Source: Bactericera cockerelli
Taxonomy: Eukaryota; Arthropoda; Insecta; Hemiptera; Triozidae
Length of the DNA: 64,000 bases
Direction of reading: 5' to 3'
Assembly: GCA_024516035.1 (NCBI GenBank)
Contig: CM044957.1
Span: forward strand, 20,402,676-20,466,675
Part shown: positions 9,715-21,700 of the stretch, in pieces
Layout of the letters: each line of letters opens with the position of its first letter
How positions within the stretch are numbered: position 1 is the stretch's first letter
Made by a program: the position numbers and the translations under genes
The notes under the pieces: generated by a model
The model's input: only the letters and a program-made list of their open reading frames with translations
What the model was told of the DNA's origin: nothing
Databases searched by the model: none

Positions 9715-11467
9715 ATGAAAGAAGACTATGAAGAAGATCAGACCCATCGCTGGGACCATGACAGGGTGGATGTTGACTCAGAGGGGGTTGATGAGACCTT
9801 GGAAAATCCACAAGAAGTACTCAAGGAATGCCTGGATAAGTTTAGTACTCCAGATTATATCATGGAACCTGGTATATTTTCTCAACTCAAACGCTACTTT
9901 CAAGCTGGAGGTAACCCAGAACAGGTAATAGAGCTTCTTTCTCAGAACTATAAGGCTGTTGCTCAAATGGCAAATCTTGTTGCTGAGTGGCTTATCCTTG
10001 GCGGTGTCAAAGTTACAGAAGTGCAAGCTATGGTGGAGAATCATTTAAAAGACATGATACTGAAAACATTTGATCCCAAGAAAGCAGACACAATTTTTAC
10101 TGAAGAAGGAGAAACACCTGCTTGGTTGACAGAAATTATAGAACATCCAACTTGGAGAACTCTGATCTACAGATTGGCAGAGGAGTATCCTGATTGTCTC
10201 ATGCTGAACTTCACTATTAAACTTATTTCTGATGCTGGGTTTCAAAGAGAAATCACAAGCATATCTACAGCAGCCCAACAAATTGAAGTATTCTCTAGAG
10301 TTCTCAAAACATCAATTTCAAATTTCCTGGAATCATCTGATGATTGGCAAAGTGGTGTTGAAGAGTGTGCTAAAATGGTCTGCCATGGCCAACACACCTA
10401 TGTTTACAGTCAAGTTCTATTGCAAGTTCTTTCCTTGGAATCTAAAGGAGGTTCTAAAGTAAAAAGATTGGCCCAAGAAATCACTAAGTGTGCTCAACAA
10501 AGTGGTCATGATGTGACACCTATTACTATGGCCCTTAATGGAGCTGCATTTCATCCTCAAGCTAGTCAGGCTTTGTCCTCCATGATCTCTCGCAATTCTT
10601 TAAATCCTGCTGATATAACAGTTCTCTTCAGATTATATAGTTCAACTGATCCACCTCCCATTGATTTGGTAAGAATTCCTCAGTTTTTAGAGCTATTAAC
10701 TGACTCACTTTTTAAACCAGGAGTAAAATTGAACCCTGAGCCACAAACCCAAGTATATTTATCTTTTAGCACATGCTTCTAGTGTTTTTGAAATTTCTAC
10801 TGGAAAAAAATCCAAACAAAAGGCATTCAACAAAGATGATTTAAAAACAACAATTCAAGCTATTGAAAAAGTGCATTCAATTTGCAACAGTAGTAAAAGC
10901 TCCAATGAACTAATTGCAGAAATAACAACATTGTTTCATTGTATCCGATATCCTGTTGTATCTGTAGGGATTATTCGATGGGTTGAGTGTACTGTTACAG
11001 AACCTAGTTACTTCAAGCTTTGTACTGAACATACACCAACACACCTAGCATTACTTGATGAAGTTGTCACATGCCATACATTCCTTCATCATAAAGTACT
11101 GCAACTGTTCATTGAATTGTTTGAATCCAAGCAAGACGAACTTGAAATTTTAGTTCAGTTAGAAATGAGGAAAATGTTGCTGGACAGAATGGTGAATTTG
11201 TTATGTCGAGGCTGTGTTGTTCCTGTTGTAAAATATGTGAAACAGTGTTGGCAGCGTGGAGATACAGACATTTCTTTGATAAGATATTTTGTCACTGAAG
11301 TTCTGGAAGCAATAACTCCCCCTTACACCTCAGAGTTTGTTCAGTTATTTTTACCCATTGTAGAAAATGATGAGATAACTGGAACAATGAGAGGAGATGG
11401 TGAGAATGATCCTGTGTCAGAATTTATTGTTCATTGCAAAGCTCATTTCGTTGCCCCAAATAATTAA
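9715..11467 (+). CDS. NELFCD: Negative elongation factor C/D (NELF-C/D, TH1), intronless, one frameshift
   Basis: Subunit of the nuclear NELF complex that, with DSIF, holds RNA polymerase II in promoter-proximal pausing. Start chosen at the ATG at 9715, giving an acidic N terminus like other NELF-C/D proteins. Frame 1 runs to 10740 (342 codons) with family landmarks [65 protein letters not shown] and [10 protein letters not shown]. One extra C at 10741/10742 shifts the frame, so the first frame stops at 10782. Homology resumes directly in the other frame ([12 protein letters not shown], then [44 protein letters not shown]) to TAA at 11465-11467. The total is about 583 residues against 590 in human. 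There are no introns, unlike most animal orthologues, and no poly(A) tract or flanking duplication, so a retrocopy is possible but unproven. The single insertion may be an assembly error or a recent inactivation. Confidence 0.93.
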
Positions 11468-11507
11468 TTTTCAGACAAAAAGTTTTTCAATAATCTGTTT
11501 TTTTTTT

Positions 11508-11665
11508 TTAAATTAAGGGTTAGTTAACTTTGCTTTCAACTGCATGGTCTCATATCACAACAAGGATGTTACCCTCCATTTGTAAGAAGTTCTTAAACCT
11601 GCTACCCACAGTAACCTTACCCAGTCTGGGTTGGGCAGGAATGCCAGTATCACAAAGTCTTCACC
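11508..11665 (-). repeat. SINE body fragment (shared-tail family)
   Basis: Read on the minus strand this is the body and tail seen at 12044-12286 and 48488-48712 (CCCAGACTGGGTAAGG-like, ATGGAGGGTAACATCC-like, GCAGTTGAAAGC), starting close after the NELF-C/D stop. The 5' head is lost or unrecognisable. Confidence 0.6.
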
Positions 11666-12040
11666 TTTCGATTATGTAAATATGTAATAATTATAATAAC
11701 TAATTTCGATATTTAATTAAAGAGTTTATTCATTTCCATCTCCATTTCACTTACAGGGGGTTATTGGTCTTAGAAGAAAGCCTATGGTAGTGCTTCATTT
11801 TGAAATGTTTTTAGAACCACTTCCTGTGCAGTGGTAAGAATCCAGAAATTGATCAAGTAAATACTTAATATTTTGTACCTATTTGCATTCAAAACTGAGT
11901 TATGTATTATTTTTTTCGAATCTTCGTTAGACGGCATTTTTCACAAAATGAGCTGAGATTATTTTTGTCCTCAAGTGTTCCTTACAATTGATTCTGAATT
12001 CAAAAAAAAGTTGAGTTTTTAATTTTTTTTTTTAAGTGGG
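11666..12040. other. intergenic, nothing recognised
   Basis: AT-rich sequence between two SINE pieces. No ORF with credible homology and no clear terminal repeat. Confidence 0.35.
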
Positions 12041-12043
12041 GTT

Positions 12044-12286
12044 TAACGTCGCTTTCAACTGCCATGGTCATATAACGACGGGGGTTTTACCCTCCATTCG
12101 CAGGAAACTCATAGACCTGCTACTCACATTGACCTCACCCAGCCTGAGTGGGGCCGGGAAAAGCCAGCGTCACGAGAATTAGAATTTGAATGGTCACCCA
12201 TCCAAGTCTTCACCTCGCTGGATGTCGCTTAACTTCGGTGTTCTGAAGGGAACTGGTGTATTCAACATGCCATCGACGCTGGCTGA
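12044..12286 (-). mobile_element. 5S-rRNA-headed SINE (SINE3 type)
   Basis: On the minus strand the element opens with a 5S rRNA-like head: GCCAGCGTCGATGGCATGTT, GAATACACCAGTTC, CACCGAAGTTAAGCGACATC and CTTGGATGGGTGACCATTC follow the order of real 5S rRNA, including its internal promoter region. Then comes a body with CTCAGGCTGGGTGAGGTCAA and GCGAATGGAGGGTAAAACCC, and an A-rich end. 5S-derived SINEs form the SINE3 class. Confidence 0.85.
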
Positions 12287-12605
12287 GTTTTTAATTGTGT
12301 GACCCAATAAAGTGAGTTATACGACCTGAATTCATCCACTTTTTCAGCTGGTTAATTATAGTATACTTTCGGGATTCTATTATCCGACATCATGAGGAGT
12401 TAACACCACCAAGTCAAAATACTTGCTTGAAAACAAAAAAAGACAATTTAACAACACCCATCTCATGACAGAAAATAGACTTGAAGAAGTAGGTTTGACA
12501 TTTTTCTAGGAGACCTCGGAACTGTACAACAGGGTATAATTTTTTTTGTAATTTGAGCTAATGTTTCATAAACTGCATAATAAAACACATAGGTATTATA
12601 TTATA

Positions 12606-12795
12606 TTATTTTTTGTCCCTACTGACAGTGAAAGTTTTAGAACTTCCTTTGTATCCCTCCATAGCACCCCATAGGTTCTTGGCCGTTCCAAAATGCTGAA
12701 TCCTATACTGTCCATCAGGATAGTTGTCAGTAACTCTCCACTTGATCTCTACTTCTGATGTACCCAAAGTTACTGACTTACGACGCCATATAAAT
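12606..12795 (-). CDS. ASAH2: ceramidase exon 13 (C terminus)
   Basis: 62 codons and a TAA stop. Contains [20 protein letters not shown] and [11 protein letters not shown], the family's closing strands. Confidence 0.95.
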
Positions 12796-15700
12796 CTGAA
12801 ACAGTGAAGAACCAAACTAAAATGAAAACAAGAATTCCAATAATTTGCTACATAATTATACACTTGAGTGACAAATTTAGCGGAACGCATAGGTTTTTTC
12901 TCATATAAGGTGTGTATTTTTTGTTGGACAAAAACATTTTTCATATTTTATCTAATTGAGGAAATCACACAAAAATTTGTTCAGAGATATTAAAAACATG
13001 AAGGCCAATTTTCATACTTGAATAAAGTGCTTGTCATAGTCGACCTTTCCCATACAGGGTGTACAAAAAAACTCTTTTTCAAAGTTCATTATTTTGGATT
13101 AAAAGTCATTTTGTCTTGCTTTATGTATTGATATTCATTCCTTCTTGTCTCAAATTTTTTGAGCTTTGATAGACGACACTTCATTATTCCTCTGAATCCA
13201 AAATAATGAATTTTTAAAAAATCATTGAAAAACAGTTTTTTTTCTACACCCTGTATGGGAAAGGTCGACAATGACAAGAACTTCATTCAATTTTGAATGA
13301 GCTTTGTGCTTTGTAAGGATGTACAGTAGAATCTCGCTCACTCGAAATACCGGTATGTTAAAAATCCGATTAACTCGAAAGAATTCTTCGGCCCTTGTCG
13401 AACTAAGCTCCTTATTCAAAATCCCGATAACTCGAAATGACGCTGTAATAATTTCTTCTCTTACTTACTTTGTTTCCCAGTTGGCATCTGTAGCTAAGAC
13501 TTTCCATGTGTTGTTGTGTAACATTTCTATTGTTAGGTAGGTATCTTCTGAAAACAAATTATTCCTGGGATGTCCTGATATCTAAATAAAACAAAGTGAA
13601 AATATTGTTGTATATAATAAACTAGTTGCATTGTGGCTTAAGTATGGCCGAACTTGGTCCCAGATAGCACATAACCTTGTAGCAAGCCTTGCTACTTTAC
13701 TCGTACATGCTCAAGTAAGCGTGATTAGACGTGAAGTGATACTACTCACTGTAAACGTGAATAGACTTGAATTGTTCTTGCTCAAGTAATCTTCCTGTTA
13801 TTGTGAATTATCGTGTTTGCAAAAGTAAGCATGAATCATACTTACTTCAAGTGTGCTAGAGCAAATGAGCTAGCCACGTAGTTTTTTCAGACCGCTGAAG
13901 TTAAACAACGTCCAACGAAGTAATGATTTGGATGGTTTAGTACAGCATCGTCCAGCGTGGTGAGGTCAGTGACCATTCATCTGGTTAAAAATCCATCCAT
14001 GGTCATTACGGTGATCTACATAATGATGGCTAGGGATATTTTGGGTATAGTCGGAAAAGTGATCATTGGATTGCGAGCTATACAAAGTTAATGTGTTATG
14101 TAAAAATGAGGATTCACTCTTACTAACTACGCTTACTTGAGCGTGTGTAAAAGCAAGGCTTCCCGCAAGGTTATGTGCTTTCTGGGATGTGGTTAAATTC
14201 CTAAGTGTGAGGATAACTTTGTCATGTCCCGACTGGGTTTCGAACCCGCGACCTCTCTATTACCAATTGGACGCCTTGACCACTGAGCTAACGGGATACA
14301 CCTAATGTATTGTCAAAGGTGAAAAAAATATTTAGTTCATTCTTGTGATTTTTTAGGAACTTACAAATTTTGCCGAGACTTTATCGTTGATAAAAACTTT
14401 GGATAGTGGTTGTTTAGTGCAGTCACCAAACCTTCTGTTATGTGGAGCGCTATCATAGAGAACTTTTGGGAGAAGAGAGAGTACCTTACTTCTAATATTA
14501 TCAGGAGTAATGTCGTTTGGTGTGTTGGATCTTGCACCCTGAAAAATATGGGGGAATATTAAATTATTATTATTTTACACATTATTAATAAGGACTGGGG
14601 TACTATAAACAGGAAGTGGACCAGCATTGGCTTGGTTCTGGGGGCCTTTGTCAACTATTAGCCTCCTTGTAAAGACAGTGGTAGAAGTGTTGAGTCATTC
14701 CTCCACTGTCTGGCTACCATCGTTCACGACGACGCCACCCTATGATGATGATCAGGGTGATTCAGAAAAGTAGGTAAATCCATTACCCACATATATTATG
14801 GAGCATTTTAAGGGGGTCAACTTTATGACAAAAGGTGCGAATCAGGTCGACCTATTAAAAAATCGAAAATTGGCACCTTTTATTACTTTTAAACTAGCTT
14901 GTATAATAATAATAAAAAAAAAAAAAATCATGACTGGAAGCGCAAAATTAACTCTTTAGACTGCCAGTGCAAGTATTGACATATTACCTAGCCGGCCAAC
15001 CCAAAAATGTGTGCACTTCCCTAGCGGTCAATTGTAAAAACATATTTGATTCTCATTTCCTTATACTTTGACCTATATTAGATTTAAGAACAGCCGCGGA
15101 ATCCTGACAATTTTGCTACCATAAAAAACTGTACTGGCACAACTCGAGCTATGGCCCCCCAGAAAACTGTGTTGGTACAATTTGAAATGTGCTATGGCAG
15201 GAAAGAGTTAAGACGTATCCTGAGATTTTTTATTTTTCAAAATCTCTGTCGGGGTTCGAGTAATTTGAGGTGTCCAACTTTAGTGGGACACCCTGGATGT
15301 ATAGCATACAATCTGATGTCTCCATAATTTTCTACTCCTCAACATAAAACAACAACTTTAAAAAAATATTCCATGTTTATCTTGCGTTCAGACATGGCTT
15401 CAATCTTACCGTCATTATATGCTGTGCCAGTTTTACATATTGGCTGAGATAAATAGTCAGAGTGTGAGGCCCAAAGATAGTAGAAGCGCCTTCATATCTC
15501 TGTATCTGCAATACACAATAACGCACAAGTCATCCCTTGAAACATTTGCACTTTTCATATACAGTGTAAAAGAAACCGTTTACACCCGTTAATGGTAGGT
15601 TAGTGACGATATTTCCAGCCCGGATCTGCAATCCGTAATCGCACAAAGTAAGATTTTGTACCTAATCAAAAATTCCGATATTGGTTATTGGTCTAGTCTT

Positions 15701-18700
15701 CAGGTTAGTGCTTCGATCCTGTTTCAGATTAGTCGATTACGTACAATTATTTTACGTTTTGGTTTGGCATTTTTTTTGCACCTGAAAAAAAAGATGCACC
15801 TGAAAAAAAAGAGGGCGAGGTCATCTCGAAAAAAATATACTGGCCAAGATCTGACCACTAAAATAAAGATTCGAAGGTGCTTGTCAAAGAAAATGAAAAG
15901 TCCACCAGGTGCCACCCAGTGGACCGGATGAACAGATAAAATGAACAAATTTGGAATCAGTCCATCAAGATATTTCATTTGATATCACTTAACAATGTTT
16001 TTGGGGGGTCCCGAAAATAGGGTTCCCGTTGTCCTAGGAAGTCCAACAAAAAGTCAAATCAATTTCTTTTTTGACGAAGAACTTATTTCAATAAAAATTC
16101 CGATGTTTTAAATTCATGTTGAATTTTTTGCTGGCTGAAAGTACTGAAATGGGAAATATGTTTTCCGTTACCTCACACTCTGCCCCGTATAGGCGTTCTT
16201 CACACTTCGGCCGAGGTGTTTGATCACAGAAGATTGTTTAAAGTGGGGTTTAAACCATACACATTCTCCCCCCCTCCCCGCGCCTGTATATTAAATAACT
16301 GTGATGTGCTTTTAAAATCTAGGAACATTAAAACGCTAAAATTAACAAAAAATGTTTTATTTACCCGATATTCCTCTGGTGTGGCTACATAGTCAGCGTA
16401 GGTGTTGGCCAATCCTGCAATAATCACATCACTCTCCGCAAGAAGTCCCATTTCATCCTGAATAGTTCTTCTTAGTCGTCTCCCGGACATAGTGGTTAAT
16501 TCTCCCGGTACACCAACAAGCACCAGGTGTCCTAGACGCAGCAGATGAGTACTGACAGTGGTGGGTTGCCACTGGTGAGGGAAGTTCATCTAATCCGGAA
16601 ATGCGTAGACATTCAATTTGTATTTAGTACAGACAAAGAAGAAAACAATGTATTTCATTCTAGTGTACAGGGTGTTTCTGAAGTGAGTGCAAATATACTG
16701 GGTGATTGTGTTAACACATTGACTGCCGTGTCACACTGTCACACTATATGTATGACACAATGTTAAACCTATACGCCACGTCACACATATTGTGTGACAG
16801 TCGATGCTACTTTGAATGAGTATCACACTAGGATAAGGAAAGTAAAAATAGAAAGAAAAGAAGTGTCACACTTTTTTGGTGTGACGTGGCATACAGCGTT
16901 AAAAAACCACCTCTGTATGCCACGTCACACAATATGTGTGACTATGTATAGTAACGTGGCGTACGGGTAAAGTGTCCAAAAATGATCATGGTAGTCAACG
17001 TGTTAAGTAACGACAAAAAATATGGTTAATTCCACACATCAAGGCTCGTCAAAAAGTCAGTAACATATTAAACACTAAGCAAACACAGGTGCGTTAAGAT
17101 GACAGCCCACCAGAACGGATTTTGACCAAATAAGGCTCAACGTTTTGTGCTCGTTTTGTGCCAACAAAAGTTTATTTTGTACCCCTACCGTTCTCGAGAT
17201 ATAGACCCCCCCTAGGTGGGCTGCTAGCTTAACGTTAAGCTAGCAGCCCACCAGAACGGATTGAGTTGAGACTAGGTTTATTGGATTCGGCTCGTTTTGT
17301 GCCGTTTTGTGCCAAAAATATTTTTCTCCTGCGACCTTCCGTTCCCGAGATATTGACATTTGAAAAAGTCACTTTTTGGCGGGAAAATTTTTTTTCTTGG
17401 AATTTTCGGGATTTTTTTATACCATCGTTTTGTGCTCGTTTTGTGCTCCAACTTTTGTCATTAAAACTTTTTTTGTACCCCTACCGTTCTCGAGATATAG
17501 ACCCCCCCCAGGTGGGCTGCTAGCTTAACGTTAAGCTAGCAGCCCACCAGAACGGATTGAGTTGAGACTAGGTTTATTGGATTCGGCTCGTTTTGTGCCG
17601 TTTTGTGCCAAAAATATTTTTCTCCTGCGACCTTTCGTTCCCGAGATATTGACATTTGAAAAAGTCACTTTTTGGCGGGAAATTCTTTTTCTTGGAATTT
17701 TCGGGATTTTTTTATACCATCGTTTTGTGCTCGTTTTGTGCTCCAACTTTTGTCATCAAAACTTTTTTTGTACCCCTACCGTTCTCGAGATATAGACCCC
17801 CCCCAGGTGGGCTGCTAGCTTAACGTTAAGCTAGCAGCCCACCAGAACGGATTGAGTTGAGACTAGGTTTATTGGATTCGGCTCGTTTTGTGCCGTTTTG
17901 TGCCAAAAATATTTTTCTCCTGCGACCTTTCGTTCCCGAGATATTGACATTTGAAAAAGTCACTTTTTGGCGGGAAAATTTTTTTTCTTGGAATTTTCGG
18001 AACTTTTTTATACCATCGTTTTTTACTCGTTTTGTGCTCCAACTTTTGTCATCAAAACTTTTTTTGTACCCCTACCGTTCTCGAGATATAGACCCCCCCC
18101 AGGTGGGCTGCTATCTTAACGTTAAGTAAGGAGCCCACCAGAAAGGATTTAGTTAAGACTAGATTCATTCGATCGGGTCGTTTAGTGCCCTTTTGCGCCA
18201 AAAATATTTTCCTACTACGACCTTTCGTTCCCGTCACTTTATGGCGGGAATTGAGGTCACCGTGCGTGCAAGCTAGTGTATAAGCCACAGTGACTACTGT
18301 CAAGATTTTTTTTATCTGAGCTGGTTGTAGGATTTTTTATGGAAACTTTACATTTTACACAAAAATAGATCAATTTTAGATAGTCAGGAAGAAAGTTTTA
18401 TCCTGCTTACTGAGATTCGTAGAATTCTACGAATCGCAGTAAACAGGGCTTAGAATTTTTTATAAGCCATTAAAAATATCCAAAACTGGCCCGAGGAGTG
18501 ATTTCAACATGATATGAAGAAAAAATGTGAATAGCAGAGATAAATCACAAGCCAATATTAGCACTTTCGATTGTTTGGTTTCAATCGTGGGCGCCATCTT
18601 GCATCGGGAAAATGCTCAATACTAAAGTGACAATGTATTTGGAACCTAGAGGTCAATGAGCTATCAGAATCAATTCTAAACTTTTCTCTAGACGCCTATA

Positions 18701-21700
18701 ATCGAAGTTAGCTGAGTGGTCGTTCCCAGTAGCTCAGTGGTCAAGGCGTCTACTGGTATTTCGGAGGTCGCGGTTTCGAAACCCAGCCGGAACGTGACAA
18801 GTTACCCTCTCATTTGTGGATTTGACCACTTACTGCTGCAATAATGGAACTAATTAGTCTTATAAATAAGGCGATATTAAAATTATTCAGTTTTCCTCTT
18901 TAATCCAATTTTCACCCAGACTAATTCCTCATAATATTTCAAGACACGCATGAACCGCCGTTATCTTTTCTCTTCACTCTACATGGGGATTTGACACAAG
19001 GAAGAATTCTGGAGTACTGTCTTTTCCCACAAATACTGTTTTTTCCCACAAATGTCCCCCCCAAAAAAATATCCCCAAGGAAGTGTCAGAAAAAGTATCC
19101 CGCGTGATTTATGGTCTACCTACATAATTATAATTATAATATATACCTCTGATATAGATGTTCAGGCAGATTTGAGTTTGATTGCACCAATATGTAAAAG
19201 ATCAACCAGTGTGACATTCCAATCTGAATAAATACAATTAGGTATATTATATTAATTTAATTTCCATTTGCATATTTTGGGAGTAAATTGAAAATTATTC
19301 AAGTAGGTTACCAATTAATTCGGTTTTTCAGTTGTGCAAGATCATTGGTTGGATGGTAGATATTGCTTAAAGCAATTATCCCACACTTTGCAATAATCTA
19401 TGGAAATAAATTTGAATAGATTTTAATACAACAACAACAACAACAAAAAACACAATTGTCTTCAAGCAGAAATCAAAACTAGAGGGTATATTATAGTTTC
19501 ATGTTCATGATCCAATATTTATGATGTTCTTTTTATCCCCCAAAAAAACACTACGTGTACAAATAGTCGTCAAGTGTTGGAATGATTAAAAAGAACTGAT
19601 ATCAAAAACGTCAATTTTCTATGTTTGAAGGAATTATTTTTCACGTAATTAGTCTCTTGATAATTCAACCAAAATAATAGCCTCACAACAACAATACACC
19701 TTTGAGCAAACTTCGATTCGGTATTTTGAGAATTTAACTAAAAAAATAGCCACTCAACAAGCAATGCTCTTGTAAGAACAAAACAGTGTGCAGTCAAGGA
19801 CGTGGTTCTGTAACTATGCAACATTGTTCTTACAAGAGCATTGTTTTGTTGAGTGGCTATTTTTTTGGTTAAATTCTCAAAATACCGAATCGAAGTTTGC
19901 TCAAAGGTGTATTGTTGTTGTGAGGCTATTATTTTGGTTGAATTATCAAGAGACTAATTACGTGAAAAATAATTCCTTCAAACATAGAAAATTGACGTTT
20001 TTGATATCAGTTCTTTTTAATCATTCCAACACTTGACGACTATTTGTACACGTAGTGTTTTTTTGGGGGATATCACTACTTTTTGATTTAATTGATTTTC
20101 CTTTGATAGATGAAATAAAAACTAATCAACAATTAACAGATAAAAGAAAAAAGACTTTTAATTTAAGGATGTTGCGATACGCAGTAATATTATAAGACTA
20201 TCATATAAAATGTTGGGTAATTTATATTGGAGTACGAGTAGTGAGGTGACACTACCTTGTTTAATGAAAAAAGTTATAATGAGTTGCATGCTCGAAAATT
20301 ATATTGTGACCCAAGTACTGTTCTGTAAATAATTACAATTGCAAGGAGGAAAAAAAAACCTTGAAAAGATGCTGGAAGAATATTTCATAGTACTTGCTAA
20401 ATATTATCCATAGATAATATCGGAATAATTAAGTACCTCTCTCTGCTGGACCCAGTTCTAGAGATGGGTATTTGGGTAGTATTGTAATTTTAATACCGAG
20501 GATTTCATAGATCCGGTACCCGGTATGCTACCCGGCCCCGGTGTGTAATACCAAGTATTTAATAGATACTTCGATACGTCGGTACTCGGTTCCAGTGTGT
20601 AATTCCGAGTATTTCATAAAACCGGTACCCAGTACGGTACGCGGATCCAGTGTGTTATACCGTAGCCAGTGTTGTGCTCGGGTACCTAATTTTATTTTGT
20701 GCCCGGTACGGGTACTTTTGTAACAGTACCCGGTATTTTTTGGGTACTTTTCGGGTACGTTATCCTTATCTATAGTAATAAGATTTGTCTAAATTATTTT
20801 AACGATCAAACTAAATAAAATACCAAATTAATAGTTAGCCTTCAATGAGGTCTTGAACTCCAAGTTGCAGGTTAAAAGTGTAGTAAGCTAGATTTTAGTA
20901 TTATTTAAAATTACTATTAATTTATTATTGTTATCACAATCAGGAAATAAGAAAATACATTTATTAAAAATAAGGCTTACTCCTTTTTAATTTAAGTATG
21001 AATTTGTAAACAAAAAATAACTAGAATGTAGAAAAAATAGTATTCTACCATATATTCGTAAGTAAAACAAATTTGAAGAAAATCGGTTCTGTGGTTTTGG
21101 AGATACAAATGATTTAGTCGAAAAAATCAAAATTGCCACGTGTATACAATGTGAAACAATCACGAGGAAGTATTGTGTCCAAAATTGGCAGTGTTTTTTT
21201 TTTATTTATATTTATATATATGGTACATATTTCTAAATTTTGAATGAGATCTATGTAATTTACGATTCAAAATACAAAAGTATTGATCCAAATCAATGCT
21301 TTATTTGGACTGTCAGTGGCCAGCGTAATGGTTGTATCTACTGCCCGTAGTCCAGACATTTCGAGTTCGATTCCCGGTTGTTGCAGACTTTTCAAATATT
21401 TTTTTTCCCCTCTAAACACGTGAGTCTGGAATCACAGCCCTACCCAGGCTGGGTGAGGTAAATGTAGGTAGCTGGAACGATTCCCAGCGAATGGAGGGTA
21501 AAACCCCTCGTACTGACTAGTTCAAATCAGGACGTTAAAACCAAATACAATCAACTGGTCAAAAATGAACTCGTTAAAAAACGGACAACTCTGTTTCGTG
21601 GTTTTGTTTACAATACAATTTTATTTATATTATGTACCTATGTACATTGTACATGTACATGGTAGGTAGATGGAAATTCGATCTTGGTAAAATAAAGAGG

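Noticed and set aside
9778..10281. Minus-strand ORFs opposite NELF-C/D
   Set aside because: They overlap the conserved NELF-C/D frame and have no homology of their own.
12180..12286. 5S rRNA gene
   Set aside because: Similarity covers only a diverged 5S-like head fused to a SINE body; key helices are altered and there is no clean terminator, so it is a SINE3-type element.
17266..18129. Tandem array of a CRISPR-like or gene-family nature
   Set aside because: Units are ~296 bp with no unique spacers, the organism is eukaryotic, and the same units occur inverted at 24.6-27.0 kb within one transposon.
19788..20036. 82-codon ORF, also present at 40272-40514
   Set aside because: Shared because both are copies of a hairpin MITE; the mirror strand has equally open stretches and no protein motif is seen.
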